DNA from: Scenedesmus sp. ARA3
Lineage: Eukaryota > Chlorophyta > Chlorophyceae > Sphaeropleales > Scenedesmaceae
Direction of reading: 5' to 3'
Assembly (NCBI GenBank): GCA_004335835.1
Contig: RWJK01001796.1
Location: forward strand, 1-64,000
DNA length: 64,000 bases
In this document: in pieces, positions 37,601 to 49,900 of the stretch
How the letters are laid out: the number at the start of each line of letters is the position of its first letter
Numbering within the stretch: position 1 is the first letter of the stretch
The notes under the pieces: generated by a model
The model's database searches: none
What the model saw: only the letters and a program-made list of their open reading frames with translations
What the model was told of the DNA's origin: nothing
Position numbers and translations under genes: made by a program

Positions 37601-38314
37601 AAGCATGGCTTTGCACAACTGGTGGCACTGAAAAACATGCAGGTGGGTGGCAACTTGATTGAAGTCAAGCTGCGCTGGGCTGGGCTGGCGCTGGGCTGGG
37701 TGATGCTGCTGACAAATCCCAATCCCAACTGATCCTAGTATTGTGACATCTATTGTAACAGTTAATGCGCCTGCTTGCCGTTGCAGGCCATCAGCGCACA
37801 CGTGGAGTCGCTGCGCCAGTGGACCTACAGCCAGCTGCTGCAGCTGCGCCACAGCAACGGGCAGCCGCTGGTGCGGCTGTTTGGGCGCCATGCTGAGGGT
37901 CCCCGGCAGCAAGGGGGCATCTTCCAGTTCCAGGTGAGACACTGGACTTATCAGATACGACGATGTAACATGATGTTTTTGCCAACAACATGCACAGTTG
38001 GACCTGGACCAGGCGTTTCTTACTGGCTTTCTGTCACAGCCATGCTGGAGTGTGTTCAATGCTCACGCTGGCATAGCCAAATGGCAGCTGTTGAGCAAGG
38101 CACCTTGGGCCGCGGCATTGCCACCATCTGGGCTGCTACTGCTGATGCCTGGATATCTGTCTGCTGCAGGTGCTGACCCCGGAGGGTGACAGGGTGCCTG
38201 GCTCGCTGGTGGAGGCTGCCGCCAGTGCTGCAGGGCTGCACCTGAGGAGCGGCTGCAACTGCAACCCGGGCAGGTGCATGGCCAACCTGGGCATAACACC
38301 ACAGCAGGTGAGAG

Positions 38315-38346
<32 letters not shown>

Positions 38347-39276
38347 AGCTGCCGCTGGAGTGCTGGTACTACAGCGGCGGGGCTGAGCCGGCACTGCCAT
38401 CAGCGCACTACTTGCTGCATGCAGCAGCAGCTGCGGAGCGATGGCTGCTAGCATAGCTTGCATACAGCATGCGGCAGCGAGGCCAGCGAGCGCGCAAGCA
38501 ATCATGGCTTGACAAGCATCACGGCTGACTTGCATGCTCTCCTTTGTGTGTTTATACACATGTTGCATGGCTGTGCCTTCCCATGCAGGAGCGTGAGCGT
38601 GCTGCCAAGTCCCACAAGGGCCCGATCCTGGTGGTGATGAGGCCCCAAGGCTGCAACAGTGGCTGCAGCAGCAGCAGCCCTGAAGCCGTTGTGAGGCTGG
38701 CTGGGGAGCAGCAGCAGCAGCAGCAGGATGGAGAGCCGCAGCTGGAGGCAGTGCCGCTGCCGCTGGGCAGTGTGCGGGTCAGCCTGGGCGCGTACAGCAC
38801 CTTTGAAGACTGCTACGCACTGGTGGGTGAAGCCTGCTATAGCAGCTAGCTAGCAGCGCAGTGCTGTTGCTGTCGGATGCATGTGATGTGGCAGCAGCAG
38901 TGTATACATGCTAGCTGCCTGCCTCCCGCAGCAGCTGCCTACATCTGCTGTCAATTTTGGCTATCAGATCATGGCTCAGTGTGTGATGCTTGCTTTCGCT
39001 GTCTGTGTCTATGTTGCAGGTGCGCCTGCTGACTGGCACCTTTGCTCGGCTGATTGTGCAGCGGCTGCTAGCCTGCCGTCCTGCCACCGTAACCCTGCTG
39101 AGTGTGCTGGGCATGTGCTGCGTGGCTGTTCGCTGCAGGTGCGGCTGCTGGCTGGCACCTTTGCTGATTTTGAGGTATATCAGCGGGAGCTGGCTGCTGG
39201 GGTGAAGCTGGTGCGCGTGATGGACGATGCGGAGCACGCCGTGAAGCTGCGGGCAGCCGTGGCGCTGGCGCAGTGA
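34661..39276 (+). CDS. MOCOS: Molybdenum cofactor sulfurase, NifS-like domain only
   Basis: PLP-dependent cysteine desulfurase family that passes sulfur to the molybdenum cofactor of aldehyde oxidase and xanthine dehydrogenase (ABA3/MOCOS). Exons: 34661-34889, 35360-35546, 35692-36436, 36951-37145, 37348-37509, 37787-37933, 38170-38307, 38589-38822, 39139-39276. All join in frame to 724 residues. Family marks: HYLDYTGAGQFTTSQL near the start, FTKGATEGLKMVGEFFPW, SFYKLFGYPSGLGALLVRK with the PLP lysine at about residue 429, and SGCNCNPGRC with Cys584, Cys586 and Cys591 at the position of the persulfide cysteine motif. Exon 3 carries a Ser/Ala-rich insertion of over 100 residues. ABA3 and animal MOCOS continue into a C-terminal MOSC domain. 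Here the frame stops just after the aminotransferase fold (YSTFEDCYAL) and no MOSC-like exon is seen before 40.7 kb. The start at 34661 is the first ATG giving the conserved N-terminus. Confidence 0.88.
36578..36803 (+). repeat. 25 bp minisatellite in MOCOS intron 3, containing an assembly gap
   Basis: Unit catttctggtgcatgcctac plus ataca. Copies start at 36578, 36603 and 36628, then after the N run (36647-36727) at 36728, 36753 and 36778. Confidence 0.95.
36647..36727. other. Assembly gap (N run)
   Basis: Eighty-one N inside the 25 bp minisatellite. Confidence 0.99.
37567..37642 (+). repeat. Donor-side copy of MOCOS exon 5
   Basis: GTLGFLNIASLKHGFAQLVA-coding sequence with gtgggt donor, a diverged copy of the end of exon 37348-37509. 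Either donor would keep phase with exon 6. Confidence 0.85.
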
Positions 39277-39350
39277 CAGCACGGTTTCCTCGAATGGATG
39301 TTGCCGAGCATGCCATGAAGCTGAAGGCAGCCGTGGCGTTGGCGCAGTGA
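39019..39350 (+). repeat. Copies flanking the last MOCOS exon
   Basis: An acceptor-side copy at 39019-39050 repeats VRLLTGTFA. After the stop at 39276, 39288-39350 repeats the terminal MDxAEHAxKLxAAVALAQ stop segment. Confidence 0.8.
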
Positions 39351-40760
39351 CATGGGGCTTGATGCGCATCTGCACCGCCCTTACAGGGCATCATGGCCTG
39401 CCTCCTGTGCTGAAGCTGAGGATTAAAGCCGCGGCGCCAGAGCTGTGATAAAAATAGTGCTGTTTCTTCGTGGTACCACGGCTGCCGCATGAGGTGTGCT
39501 TGCTGTATGATGTGTACAATATCATACTGCAGATGACCTGCCGTCACAAAGGAGAGTGCTGGCTTGTGCCACAGTGTGACTTGCGCATCTGCGGCGGGCT
39601 GGGCTGTGAGGGGTTGCAGCTGTACGACATGTGGCTGCAAAGCCAATGCAGCAAATGTAACACCCACTTGCCCTGAAGACCCAATCCCCGCTGCAGTTTT
39701 GTTCATGAACATCTGCTGTAGTGTCTCAACACAGATCGCTAGTTGCAGATGTGAGTGTGTGATGCTGCAGGCCAGGCACTTAGTGAGCAAGCAGGTAGCG
39801 CCAAGCAATTTATCCACGGCATCATGCGGAGCGCCAGGCAGGCAGCAGCTGCCTACGCATACAGGAAAGAACCACTAGCATTGATGATGGTTGTTTTGAA
39901 ACACCGTGACATGGTCCTGGTGACCAGGTTCAGCAGTTGCACACATTTCAAGGATTGCTGCAGCAGAACGGACCCATCAGGGCCTCCTGGTGCTCTGATT
40001 GGTGGCATGTGATGAGCGCTGCCATATGGGCAGCATTGACAATAGCTATCCCAGGCACCGTCACTGGAGAGAGAAGGCATAGCAAGATGCAGTGCTCTGT
40101 GACAAGATCTTGCCTTGCTGGCTGCTGATACAAAGACGCCCGCTAGTGACTGTCTGTGCACAGGCCGGGCCCAGGGCCTTACACTGTGACAGATGTGTTG
40201 CACCGTGCTCAGGCTGACCACTAAGGATATACTGCTGCAAGCTGATATGTGCATAATGAAACAGCGGGACAAGAAATTGGCAATGGCTGCTTATTCAGCA
40301 TTTAACATGAGCACGACATGCCATGTGCCATGATGGCCGAGACAGCAGAGCAGCACAGATCACTTCGCGGGCAGGGCCAGGTGACATTGCGCATTACTGC
40401 ACGGATTTCGCCCAGCAACCTAGAAACAACAGAGGGCTAAGCCATTGACGTTGAGCAGGCTCCTCAATGGCAAATGCACATTGTTTTCTTTGGCGGGAAT
40501 ACCACTCGCCACCTATGTGACAGTGCGTGTGACAACTTGGGATGACGTGAGGGTGCGTGAGGGTTGCTTTAGGGCAATTCCGCGTGCACAACATTACACG
40601 AAAAGCTTGAACATATGCAACGCTATTAAAAAGCTCCAGTTGCATGCAATCAGCGCAGTAGACGAGTGCTCGTGTTGAGATGAAGTTTCCTGATCGTACA
40701 ACAAGCAGTGAGGCTCTGAAAACGGCTGTAAAGCTTTCCAAAGGCAGCCTTTTTAAGCAG
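39277..40760. other. Intergenic between MOCOS and the poly-Ala gene
   Basis: Apart from the duplicated MOCOS end, no exon is supported. In particular no MOSC-domain-like segment is seen. A missing first exon of the downstream gene may lie here. Confidence 0.45.
39656..39660 (+). terminator. Possible TGTAA polyadenylation signal of MOCOS
   Basis: TGTAA, the usual green-algal poly(A) signal, about 380 bases past the stop. A single pentamer is weak evidence. Confidence 0.3.
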
Positions 40761-42108
40761 TGATGGAGTGCTGCGGACGAAAGCAGCTGCAGGCTGGGGA
40801 GTTCGGGCTGGGCTGAAGCTGGCCGTGCCATGGCAGCCTCTCTGGAAGAACCTGAGCCGCGTGATCAGTGATGACGACGCCACGCTGGCGACCGACTACG
40901 TGGATGCGCTGGAAGTGGTCGTGCAGGCCATGGCGCCAAATCAGAGCGAAGATCAAGCCGAGGCAGACGGCAGCGCTGCCGTTGAGGACTTCTGTACAGT
41001 AGTTAAGGCTAGGGCAGCTGCTGGAAAAAAGGGGCCCGGCAGCAACAGCAGCAGGCCCAAGACGCCGCGGCAAGGTACGGGACAGGCAGTACCTACAGGC
41101 ACTGAGCAGCACAGTCAATACATGCAACTGCAGGGCTTGACAGTGTCCACACTACGCCTGATTCCACCCTGATTCCACCCGCATCTGACTCGTATAGCTA
41201 GGCCTAAGCAGGAAAGTTCAAGGGTGGATGACAACAGCATGCTAGTGTTGACAGCCGTGCCTGCAACTGTTTAGCCTCGCCTGCATCACATCATGTAGCT
41301 CTGGGTTTGAGCTGAGTCTGTTTGCCTGCATGTTGCAGAGGCCGCGGCAGACGAGGACCCCATCAGCGTGCCAGGCCAGGGTGATGCCGGCGCAGGCACC
41401 AGCAGCAAGGCAGGTCAGCGTGACACAAGCCGCATCAACAAGGCAGGCGGCGGTGATGCACAGCCAGCTGCAGATCCAGCTACACCTGGCAGCGGTGGCA
41501 AGGACAGCAGCATGCTGCAGGCTATGAAGCAGCTGTTTGAGCAGATGACCCGCAGCAGCCCTCCAGCAGCTGCCGACGACGCTGCCTCTAGCATAGACAC
41601 AGGCGCAGCTGCAGACCAGCTGCTGCGTCTTGGCGCAGCAGCAGACGGCAAGCCTGATGGCAACAAGGACACCGGGTGTGAGCAGATGGACATTGACACT
41701 GCTGCTGGTGACGCTGCTGCTGCCGACGCTGCAGCAGCGCGCGGCGGCAGGGCGGCAGCAGAGGCAGGCGGCGAGGTGGCCAGGGGCAGCGGGGCAGCAG
41801 CAGACGCAGCAGGCGCCGCAGAGGGCGATGATGGCACAGAAGATGTAGGCGCGCCCCCACCACCAGCAGTTATGGCTCGGCTGGCAGCGGTGCTGCGCGA
41901 TACAGAGCAGAGGAGAGCGCACTGGGAGGCAGCTGTGTCTGAGGCCAAGGCGAGGCGGGACCGCCCTGCGCAACTCAGCGCCCGCTCCTGTCTGCAGCAG
42001 GCGCAGGCAGAGGTCAAGCAGTTCTCTGACAACCTGCAGCAAGCACGAGAGCAGCTGCAGCGCTGCAGCGAGCACAGCAAGAAGGCAGCAGCAGGCGCTG
42101 CTGCTAAC

Positions 42109-42203
<95 letters not shown>

Positions 42204-42708
42204 CACACCTGCTTCTGCCCCTGCGGCCGCTGGCACACCTGCTGCTGCTGCGGCGGCGGCTGGCGGCGGTGCTGCTGGTGGCAGCAACGCTGGTGGGAGC
42301 GGGGGCTCAGCACAGCACTGGCAGCAGCAGGAGCTAGACACGGACAGTGAGATCCACGCCATGTGCAGGCTGTTTAAGGACGGCAACGCTGCAGGCGGGT
42401 TGGAGAAGCTGGCGCTGCTTTTAGAGGCTAGCTTTAAGCAGCAGCAGCGCACGCAGCGCACAGTGGAGCAGCAGCAGGATCAGCTGCAGGTGCAGGGCCA
42501 GACCCTCATGGATATTGTTGCGCAGCTGCAGCAACAGGGTGGCACCCTCAAGGATGTGGTGGCACAGCAGAACCAGGTGCTTGAGATGCTTGCCCGGATG
42601 CAGATGGAGGGCAAGGGCGGCAGCGGTGGCACTGCTGCTGGCGGTGGTGGCATCTGGGAGGCTCTGGCGCGCGCGCTGCACCGGCGCGCGGCAGAAGCGT
42701 TGATTTAG
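40761..42708 (+). CDS. Unrecognised Ala/Gln-rich coiled-coil protein with poly-Ala tract
   Basis: Not recognised. Two exons can be joined in frame: about 40761-41074 and 41339-42708 (TAG), donor CAAG|gtacgg and acceptor gttgcag. The second exon alone is open for over 450 codons. Upstream of 40768 the frame meets a TAA at 40729 without an ATG, so the 5' end is unknown: an earlier exon may splice to the AG at 40760. The protein has acidic Ala/Asp-rich stretches, a helix likely to form a coiled coil (about 41870-42080, with RLAAVLRDTEQRRAHWEA), a run of 30 alanines (GCT codons, 42112-42201), then a second Gln-rich coiled coil (LEASFKQQQRTQRTVEQQQ) ending in LARALHRRAAEALI. A nuclear scaffold or a transposon gag-like protein are both possible. 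Neither is supported by a motif. Confidence 0.5.
42112..42201 (+). repeat. (GCT)30 tract encoding poly-alanine
   Basis: Thirty consecutive GCT codons in the frame of the unrecognised gene. Confidence 0.95.
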
Positions 42709-45700
42709 GTTGTTGATTGCCAGGTTGTTGGTTGCGACAGATCAGTGTGTGTGTGCGTGTGCGTGATCTTGCACGTACGTGTCGCTGCTGCATGGATTTG
42801 TGCGCGTGTTCAGGCGTGAATGTTGTCAATGCATGCGTGAATGCATGTGTGCACATGTGCGCGAGTCCCTTTGAATGTGCAAAGATGGACAGTCTAGCAT
42901 GAAGAATGCAAATCTGTGCATGGGTGTGCATGCGTTTGGCAATTTGCCTGGCCAACGCGTATGTACACCTGTGGGCGTGTTGCCCTATGAAGTGCATGCC
43001 TGTCTCTGGGCATGTGCTGCAACATATCACACTTTGGTGACATTGCTGGGTTGTGTCACTGATGCCTACATGCGCAGCTGTGGCTGTGACCATGTAGGCA
43101 TCAGCAGTGCTTTGCATGGTCCTTGAGCTTCCACTTTGACTGACACGCAAAGCAAGGGAGGTTTAAGACGTGCTTTCCCCATCAAAATCACTTTTCTTCC
43201 AGGTCATGCAGCTTGGCACAGGCAAAGACGCAGCGCGGCATGGCAAAATGCTTTCATTTGGTTGACATTTTGTGTCTAGTTACTTTGCAGATGGTTTGCA
43301 TCAGCTTTGCAGACGGCCTGGATATGTGTTGTGCAAGCGCATGCTAGCCGGCCAAGTGATGGATGTGTGTTGGTTTTCAGGGCATGTGTTACAGTGGGTG
43401 AGTTGCAAGCACGGGGAGTGCAGGTGGGACGCTATTTGCTGATTGCTTGATGCTCTGGGGCATGCAGGTGTGCATGAGACGCTTACATGTGACGATGGCG
43501 TTTCCATCGACCTGTGTTGCAGTATGATGTGAGGGCCTTGAGCGCCGCTGTGGAACCTGTATTGAGCCGCCGCCTGGCTATACTGCGGCCAGCTCAGCTT
43601 TGGCAGCAACCCGTGGTGGTTGGTCCTTTCCAGCATGTTGATTATGACTGTGCAGCACTTCGAGACGGCTGCGGTGAGTGCAACGAGTTGCTTGTCTTCA
43701 CCAAACAAACCGCTGAATCGGATTTTGTGCTTGTGGCAGGCTACTCGGCAATAACAGCAAAGTTTGCATTTGTTTGAGACTGCGACTGTCACGAATGTGA
43801 CTGTGACTGCCACAAGCAGCTGTTGTGACGCAAACATCCTACGGTGTTTGAGATTGCCGATGCAGTGACATCACACCGCGCTGTGCATCCTGCCAGCCAC
43901 TTTGCTGTTTGGTTGAGGGTGCCGTTGCATCAAGACCAAAGTGACACGCATGTGACCGCGCATCCACAGCATGTGGTGCAGGTCTGCCGCTCATGCTGCA
44001 TGCAAAGTGGTCTTGTGTGCATGCTGCTTTGGGAATGTTTCTGCATCACATGATGTTTGATGGGCAGGGCAGCACCGGCCTCACCAATGACTTACTGCAG
44101 GCAGAGCCCAAGCGGCAGTCAGGTCCTTGTGGGCTGTCCAGTGGTGTCAATGATGCAGTGTGCTTCTTGCCTGCTCCGTTCAACTTGCGGGCACTTTGCA
44201 GCACAAGGCGATTGATAACAGGAACGCGCTGTGTGATGGTTGGGAATGGAGTGTGCTGCGTCGCTCAGTTGGCTTGTTTCTGCATGTACAGGATGTGTGT
44301 AGCAGCAGGTTGGGGTAAGGTGTTTTTCCTGGTGTTTCTTCCTTGGGCAACGGCTAGCCTGTCATGTGCCTTTCGTGCTTTGATGTGCTTTGCGTGGGCT
44401 CAGCCCGCCATTGGGGCGAAAGAGTTAGCTGCAGCAGGATCCTGTGTCATTGTGTGTGCTGAGCTGCAAGCTGCTGTGGTTTCATTGTAAGCCATCCAGC
44501 TGTGCTGTATTGTAGGGTGTTGAGTAGTTAGGGTGTAGGCAGTGCATTGATTGTAGGTGCAGTAGCTGTGATATGGTTGTGTAGCACCGAGGCCGCCAGC
44601 ACAGGTATGAAACAGTGTAGGGTTCTGTGCCTTGTGCGTCTTGCGTAGTTTGGTGAAGTTGTGCCAGATTGACACACTGGCAGCAGGAAACAGAGTCCAT
44701 GTTGACGAGGGAAAAAAAGTGTGGTTACGGCATATCATCTGCAGCAGTGCTTTGAACATTTGAACATTTGAATGCTTCTTAGGAGAGAATGCAATGCAGC
44801 TAGGATATGCCATGGGCCGGCTGTGGTTATGGGTCACTGCTACACGAGGCAGTGTGCTAAGTCAGCAATATTGCAGTGTTGCATACCCTGCTGCTACAGC
44901 TGTGCATGTCTGCATGTGTGTGTGCCTGTGTGTGCATCTCGAGGTTGTGCAGCAATGCATGGCTCTTACTGATGACTGGTTTCGCTACCCCAGCCAGACA
45001 GACTCAGTTCAAAGAGCGGCATGCTGGTCGTTGCCGGTTGTGTGTTGCCAGGTGGTGTGCACTCTAGCTTGCACAGCTCTGAGCGGCATGGGCATGAGCT
45101 GGTTCGGCCAAAAGAGTTGAGTTGATTGTGTTGCCAGGTGTGTTGATTAGCAGGGTTGCTCCCCATGTCCCCTGTTGCGGTGGCATCTGTGGAGGCACGC
45201 TAGGTGGACTAGCACTGCCATGCCCTGTAAAGTGTTGCCAGGTGAATGTCTTGCTTTCGACGGTTTGGACAATCAACATGTGGTTCTCATCCTGCTGCTG
45301 CTGCTGCTGCTGCTGCTCTATAACGCCACAGAGCGCCACAGCACATTACCCAGGCTGCAAGCGCAACGGACAGGCGGATAGCAATGCTGATCAGATCGAC
45401 CCGTGCACTATCCTGCAGCCTCAGGGCCGCTGCTGTGACATCCTGTCTACATACCCATCCCTGATCATGATGGCAACAGGATGGGCAACATGGACATGAT
45501 AAACGACATGGACAGGGCGCGTGGTGAAGCGGGTGCTACCGTGCAATGTCATCCCCCAACGCATAGGTACAATCAAACTGGAATGTGCACTTGCGGTTGC
45601 ATGTGCAAGTCCTAGTATAGCTCCTGATGTCAAACACAGCACGCTTTGGTCAACGCAAACTCTCCGTCGACAGCTGACTGACATGTTGACCAGCAGGTGG

Positions 45701-46913
45701 CAACAGTTGAGCCGAGTCCCGAAGCTTTAGGTGCACGCTTGCAAACGCACAACAGGACAAACACTGCTGCAGGAGTTGCCCGCCCATTGCCAAATGGCCA
45801 TGCACCTGCGGCACTGTAAGGCTCCTTGCTCATCGTTGCAGAGCAATAGCCTGAGGTGCTGCGGCGGGGCGTGCAAAGCAATGCTGCGAGAATTCATCCT
45901 AGCAGGCACAATGCATGGCAGACAACACTCAGCCTGCATGCTGCAACATATTTGTGCTAGCAGACAGATTGCATGACAGACAACACACAGCATGTTGCTC
46001 CTGCAAGGGAAGCCAGAAAAGGTGACGCAGTGGCACATCGTACACCACACGCGGTGTGGCAGCTGGGCACGCAATGCCCGACGCCTACAGAACTAAAATC
46101 ACATCAGCCACAAAGGCCTGAAGCAAATGCAACATTTTGCCGCATGCTGCAGTAAAGCTACACATGCAATTTGCACACAAACACGCCGCCTGCCTGCAGG
46201 AATATTACCAGGTCCATACACAGTAACAACACCGGACATGAAAGCCCTGTGTTGGCCTCCCAGCAAATTATTGGCACCAATACTGCCACGCTGCATACCA
46301 AGCAGGCTGCTGGTGGCAGCTGCGCCGCAAAGGAATGGCCTGCTCCCACAAGGCAGCACACAGCATTACTGCACACACGCCGAACAACAGGTCGATCTAA
46401 GACCTGTCGAGCAGTGCTGACGTGCTCACAGCAGCTGCAGCCAACGCAGTGAGCACGCCACAGACGAGCACAAACAAGCACAACTCAACTCATCAGCGCA
46501 ATAACTCAACTCGGCAACTGCCTTGCGAACAAGACGTGCTGTCCTACGCAGCCGTAGAAACAGTAGTAAGTTATAAACGGCACGCTGCTGTACAGCAGTA
46601 CACTCATGCGCTGGTTCCACACTCCCATTGCTGCAGTGACTGCAGTTTTATTGCTCACTCCTGCGACAACAACAAACACCCGTTATGCAGATAAGGCCTC
46701 TCAAACACCAAACATCAGCAACCAAGCATGCATCAAACTGCACTCACTTCCAGCTCATCGTCCATCTCCCCATACACGGGCCACAACCCATCAATCACAG
46801 CCAACCCTCACTGCCAGTAGATCTCCCCAGCGCAACCTGCACATCACCCCACACCCTTTAACTCATCGCTGCCACAGCCCCACCAAGCACAAATCACCCA
46901 TCAATCAGCTGCA
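42709..46913. other. Intergenic region between convergent genes
   Basis: About 4.2 kb between the ends of two convergent genes. It holds a short CTG tract near 45290-45317 and many TGCATG-rich stretches. No reading frame resembles a known family, and no RNA gene was recognised. Confidence 0.5.
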
Positions 46914-49900
46914 TCACTTGATGCCTTCCAGCTCATCGTCCATCTCCCCGTACATAGAGCGCAGCTTCGCAATAAGCTCCTCTTGCGGCTGCCACAGCCC
47001 CCTCCCAGCAGCCTCCAGGCAGCGCCCCAGCACGTTGCGGAAGGCCTGCGGGTTGGATGCTTTAAGCTGCGCAGCCATCTCGGGGTCCAGCACGTACGTG
47101 TCCGCAGCCTGCAGGAAAACAAACACGACAGGACAAAATTGTGAATACAGGAAGCCCTGCGGGTTGGAGGCCTTCAGCTGCGCGGCCATCTCAGGGTCCA
47201 GCACGTACGTGTCCGCAGCCTGCAGGAAAACAACCAAGACAGGGCATAATTGGGAATGCAGGAAGGCCTGCGGGTTGGAGGCCTTCAGCTGCGCAGCCAT
47301 CTCAGGGTCCAGCACGTACGTGTCTGCAGCCTGCAGGGCAACAAACAAGACAGGGCATAACTGTGAATACAGGCAGGCCTGCGGGTTGGAGGCCTTTAGC
47401 TGCGCAGCCATCTCAGGGTCCAGCACGTACGTGTCTGCAGCCTGCAGGGCAACAAACAAGACAGGGCATAACTGTGAATACAGGCAGGCCTGCGGGTTGG
47501 AGGCCTTCAGCGGTGCGGCCAGCTCAGAGTCCAGCACGTACGTGTCTGCAACCTGCAGGAAAACAAGCAAGACAGGGCAACATTATGAATACAAGAAGGC
47601 CTGCGGGTTGCTTTGCTTCAGCTGAGCGGCCATCTCAGGGTCCAGCACGTACGTGGCCGCAGCCTGCAGGAGGAATGAGGCAGAGAGGGCAAGGCGGATT
47701 GGAGAAGAACAACAGCATGAGGTATGTGCTGCAGGCGTTGAACTGAGCAGCCATCTCAGGGTCCAGCACGGCGTGTCCGCAGCATGCAGAAAGCCAGGCG
47801 CGCAGGAAGGGCAAGGTTGGGTCAGAGAAGAAGAGCATTATGGGCGATGGGTGTTGTCATCAACGGACGCCTGATGCCCTCACCTGGTCCGCTGTGAAGC
47901 TGTCTGTGCAGCCGACAGTGCCGCCCCACCCCAGCAGCGCCGTCCCACTCTATCGTAGTCTCATTTCATATATGTCATCATACGTCATGATATCTGTCAT
48001 GATCGTGACACAACATGCCATGAACCTCACCTGGTCCCATGTGAAGCTGTCGGTGTAGCCAACTCTGCCGCCCCACCCCAGCAGCGCTGTCATGAGCAGC
48101 ACCATCGCAAGCTGTCACACAGCTATCTGTCATGACCTGTGCTAACATATGATTTTCACTATCCCCACCTGATCCCAGGTGAAGCTGTCGGTGTAGCCCA
48201 CAGTGCCACCCCAGCCCAACAGCGCCGTCATGCGCGTGCTGATCTCGTACGCGCCGCCGCTGCCCTGACTGGCCATTGCTTGGGCCCATTTGGGGTTGAG
48301 CAGCTTGCTGCGGTACTCCAGGCGCAGCACTTCTTCGAGCTCTTTGGGCTGCACCTGCTTGCCATACGCCTCAATGATGCTGCAGCAGCAGCAGCAGCAG
48401 CACAGTCAACAAGAGGTGGCAGTGGGTCATAAGAGTCGTTTGGGGTTGACCAGCTTGCTGCGGTACTCCAGGCGCAGCACCTCTTCCAGCTCCTTAGGCT
48501 GCACCTGCTTGCCATACGCCTCAAAAATGCCGCATGTTACAACCAGCAGCAATGAGTGAGAGGGGGTGCAAGCATGTGAGATCAGGCAGCGAAGCAGGCG
48601 GGAGGTGCGGGCGGAGGAGTGCAGTGAAATCACTGCAAACATAAGGCGATGACGCGAAGGCAAAGTTATGGCTTTGGAAGGCAGCACATACCGCCTGCAC
48701 CTGGCATCTGTGCTGCATCAACCACATGTCACGCAGGAAACAGCAGCCACGCAGCCAGCCCACCGCCGCACCTGCAGCCCACCGCCTTGCCCTTGCGCGC
48801 ATTCTTCGCTGCAGCCACCAGCGCCCCAGTGTTGGCATAGTATTCCTGCAGCAGCAGCGACAGGAGGCAGTACAACATGCAGGTGAACAGGCACACAGCA
48901 GTTAGCACACTTTACAATGGCAGGGGCAGGCCCTTTGCTAAATGGCTTGGACGAATGCTGTTTGGCCTCCCGATGCAGTCCGCATAGCACACATGCACGC
49001 GCGCTTGTATGGTAGCACTGTAACAACGCGTTCCCTGGGTTGCCGCAAACAACATCAAGCGACGCAGGCACAGCAAAGTCCACATCTTGCCAAACTGAAG
49101 CCTCACAAAATCCACACGCACCTGAATGTCGGTGAGCCCGTACTCCACGCTGTCGATCTGCTGCACCACGCGCTCACAGCTGCCCAGCAGCGACGACAAA
49201 ACTTCCGGCCGCGCCACGCCTCGCTCGCCGCCCTTGCCTGCAGCAGGCAGCGCAGCAGGCATGCGGCAGTTGTGCGAGTGATGCGCAAGTGTTGAAGTAA
49301 AACAGCAGCAGTTTGTGAAACTGCCGAGCAGCGAGCTCAGCACCTCCGGCCGCGCCACGCCGCGCTCGCCGCCCTTGCCTGCAGTTGAGAGGACAGCAAG
49401 CAGCGGTTGTGTTGGGTGAGGTTCCAAGCAGTAGCGACCAGGCGCAATGCAGCAGCCCTTTCGTTGCACCACGCCACATCTTCAGAGTAATGCAGATGGC
49501 TGTTCAGTGTGAAGGGATAATGCCGCAACAAACACAAACAAGGCTGATGCTACCCCTCAGGGCACGATACGCGCTCACCGCAGCTGAAGGCGTTGCGAGC
49601 CGCCCAGGTGTCACCCAGCTCCGCGCTGCTCTCCCAATTGCCTGCGACCGCCACGCATGAATAGACAACGTCAAAACAGACACAAGGCTAACGATACCGC
49701 CCACACTCACCGTAGCTGAAGGCGTTGCGAGCCGCCCAGGTGTCACCCAGCTCCGCGCTGCTCTCCCAATTGCCTGCGCCCACGCGCTCATTCACCATGC
49801 TGCCGTAATCCCCCGCGGGATTACTAAACAGCCGCGCGCTGGCGCCCGCAGTAACGCCCTGCTGCTGCAGCGCGCGGGAATGCTTTGCAATGAAGTTGAG

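Noticed and set aside
42709..46913. Short open frames (for example 43514-43777 and 43844-44053) as possible genes
   Set aside because: No family resemblance, no convincing splice partners, and composition like surrounding intergenic DNA.
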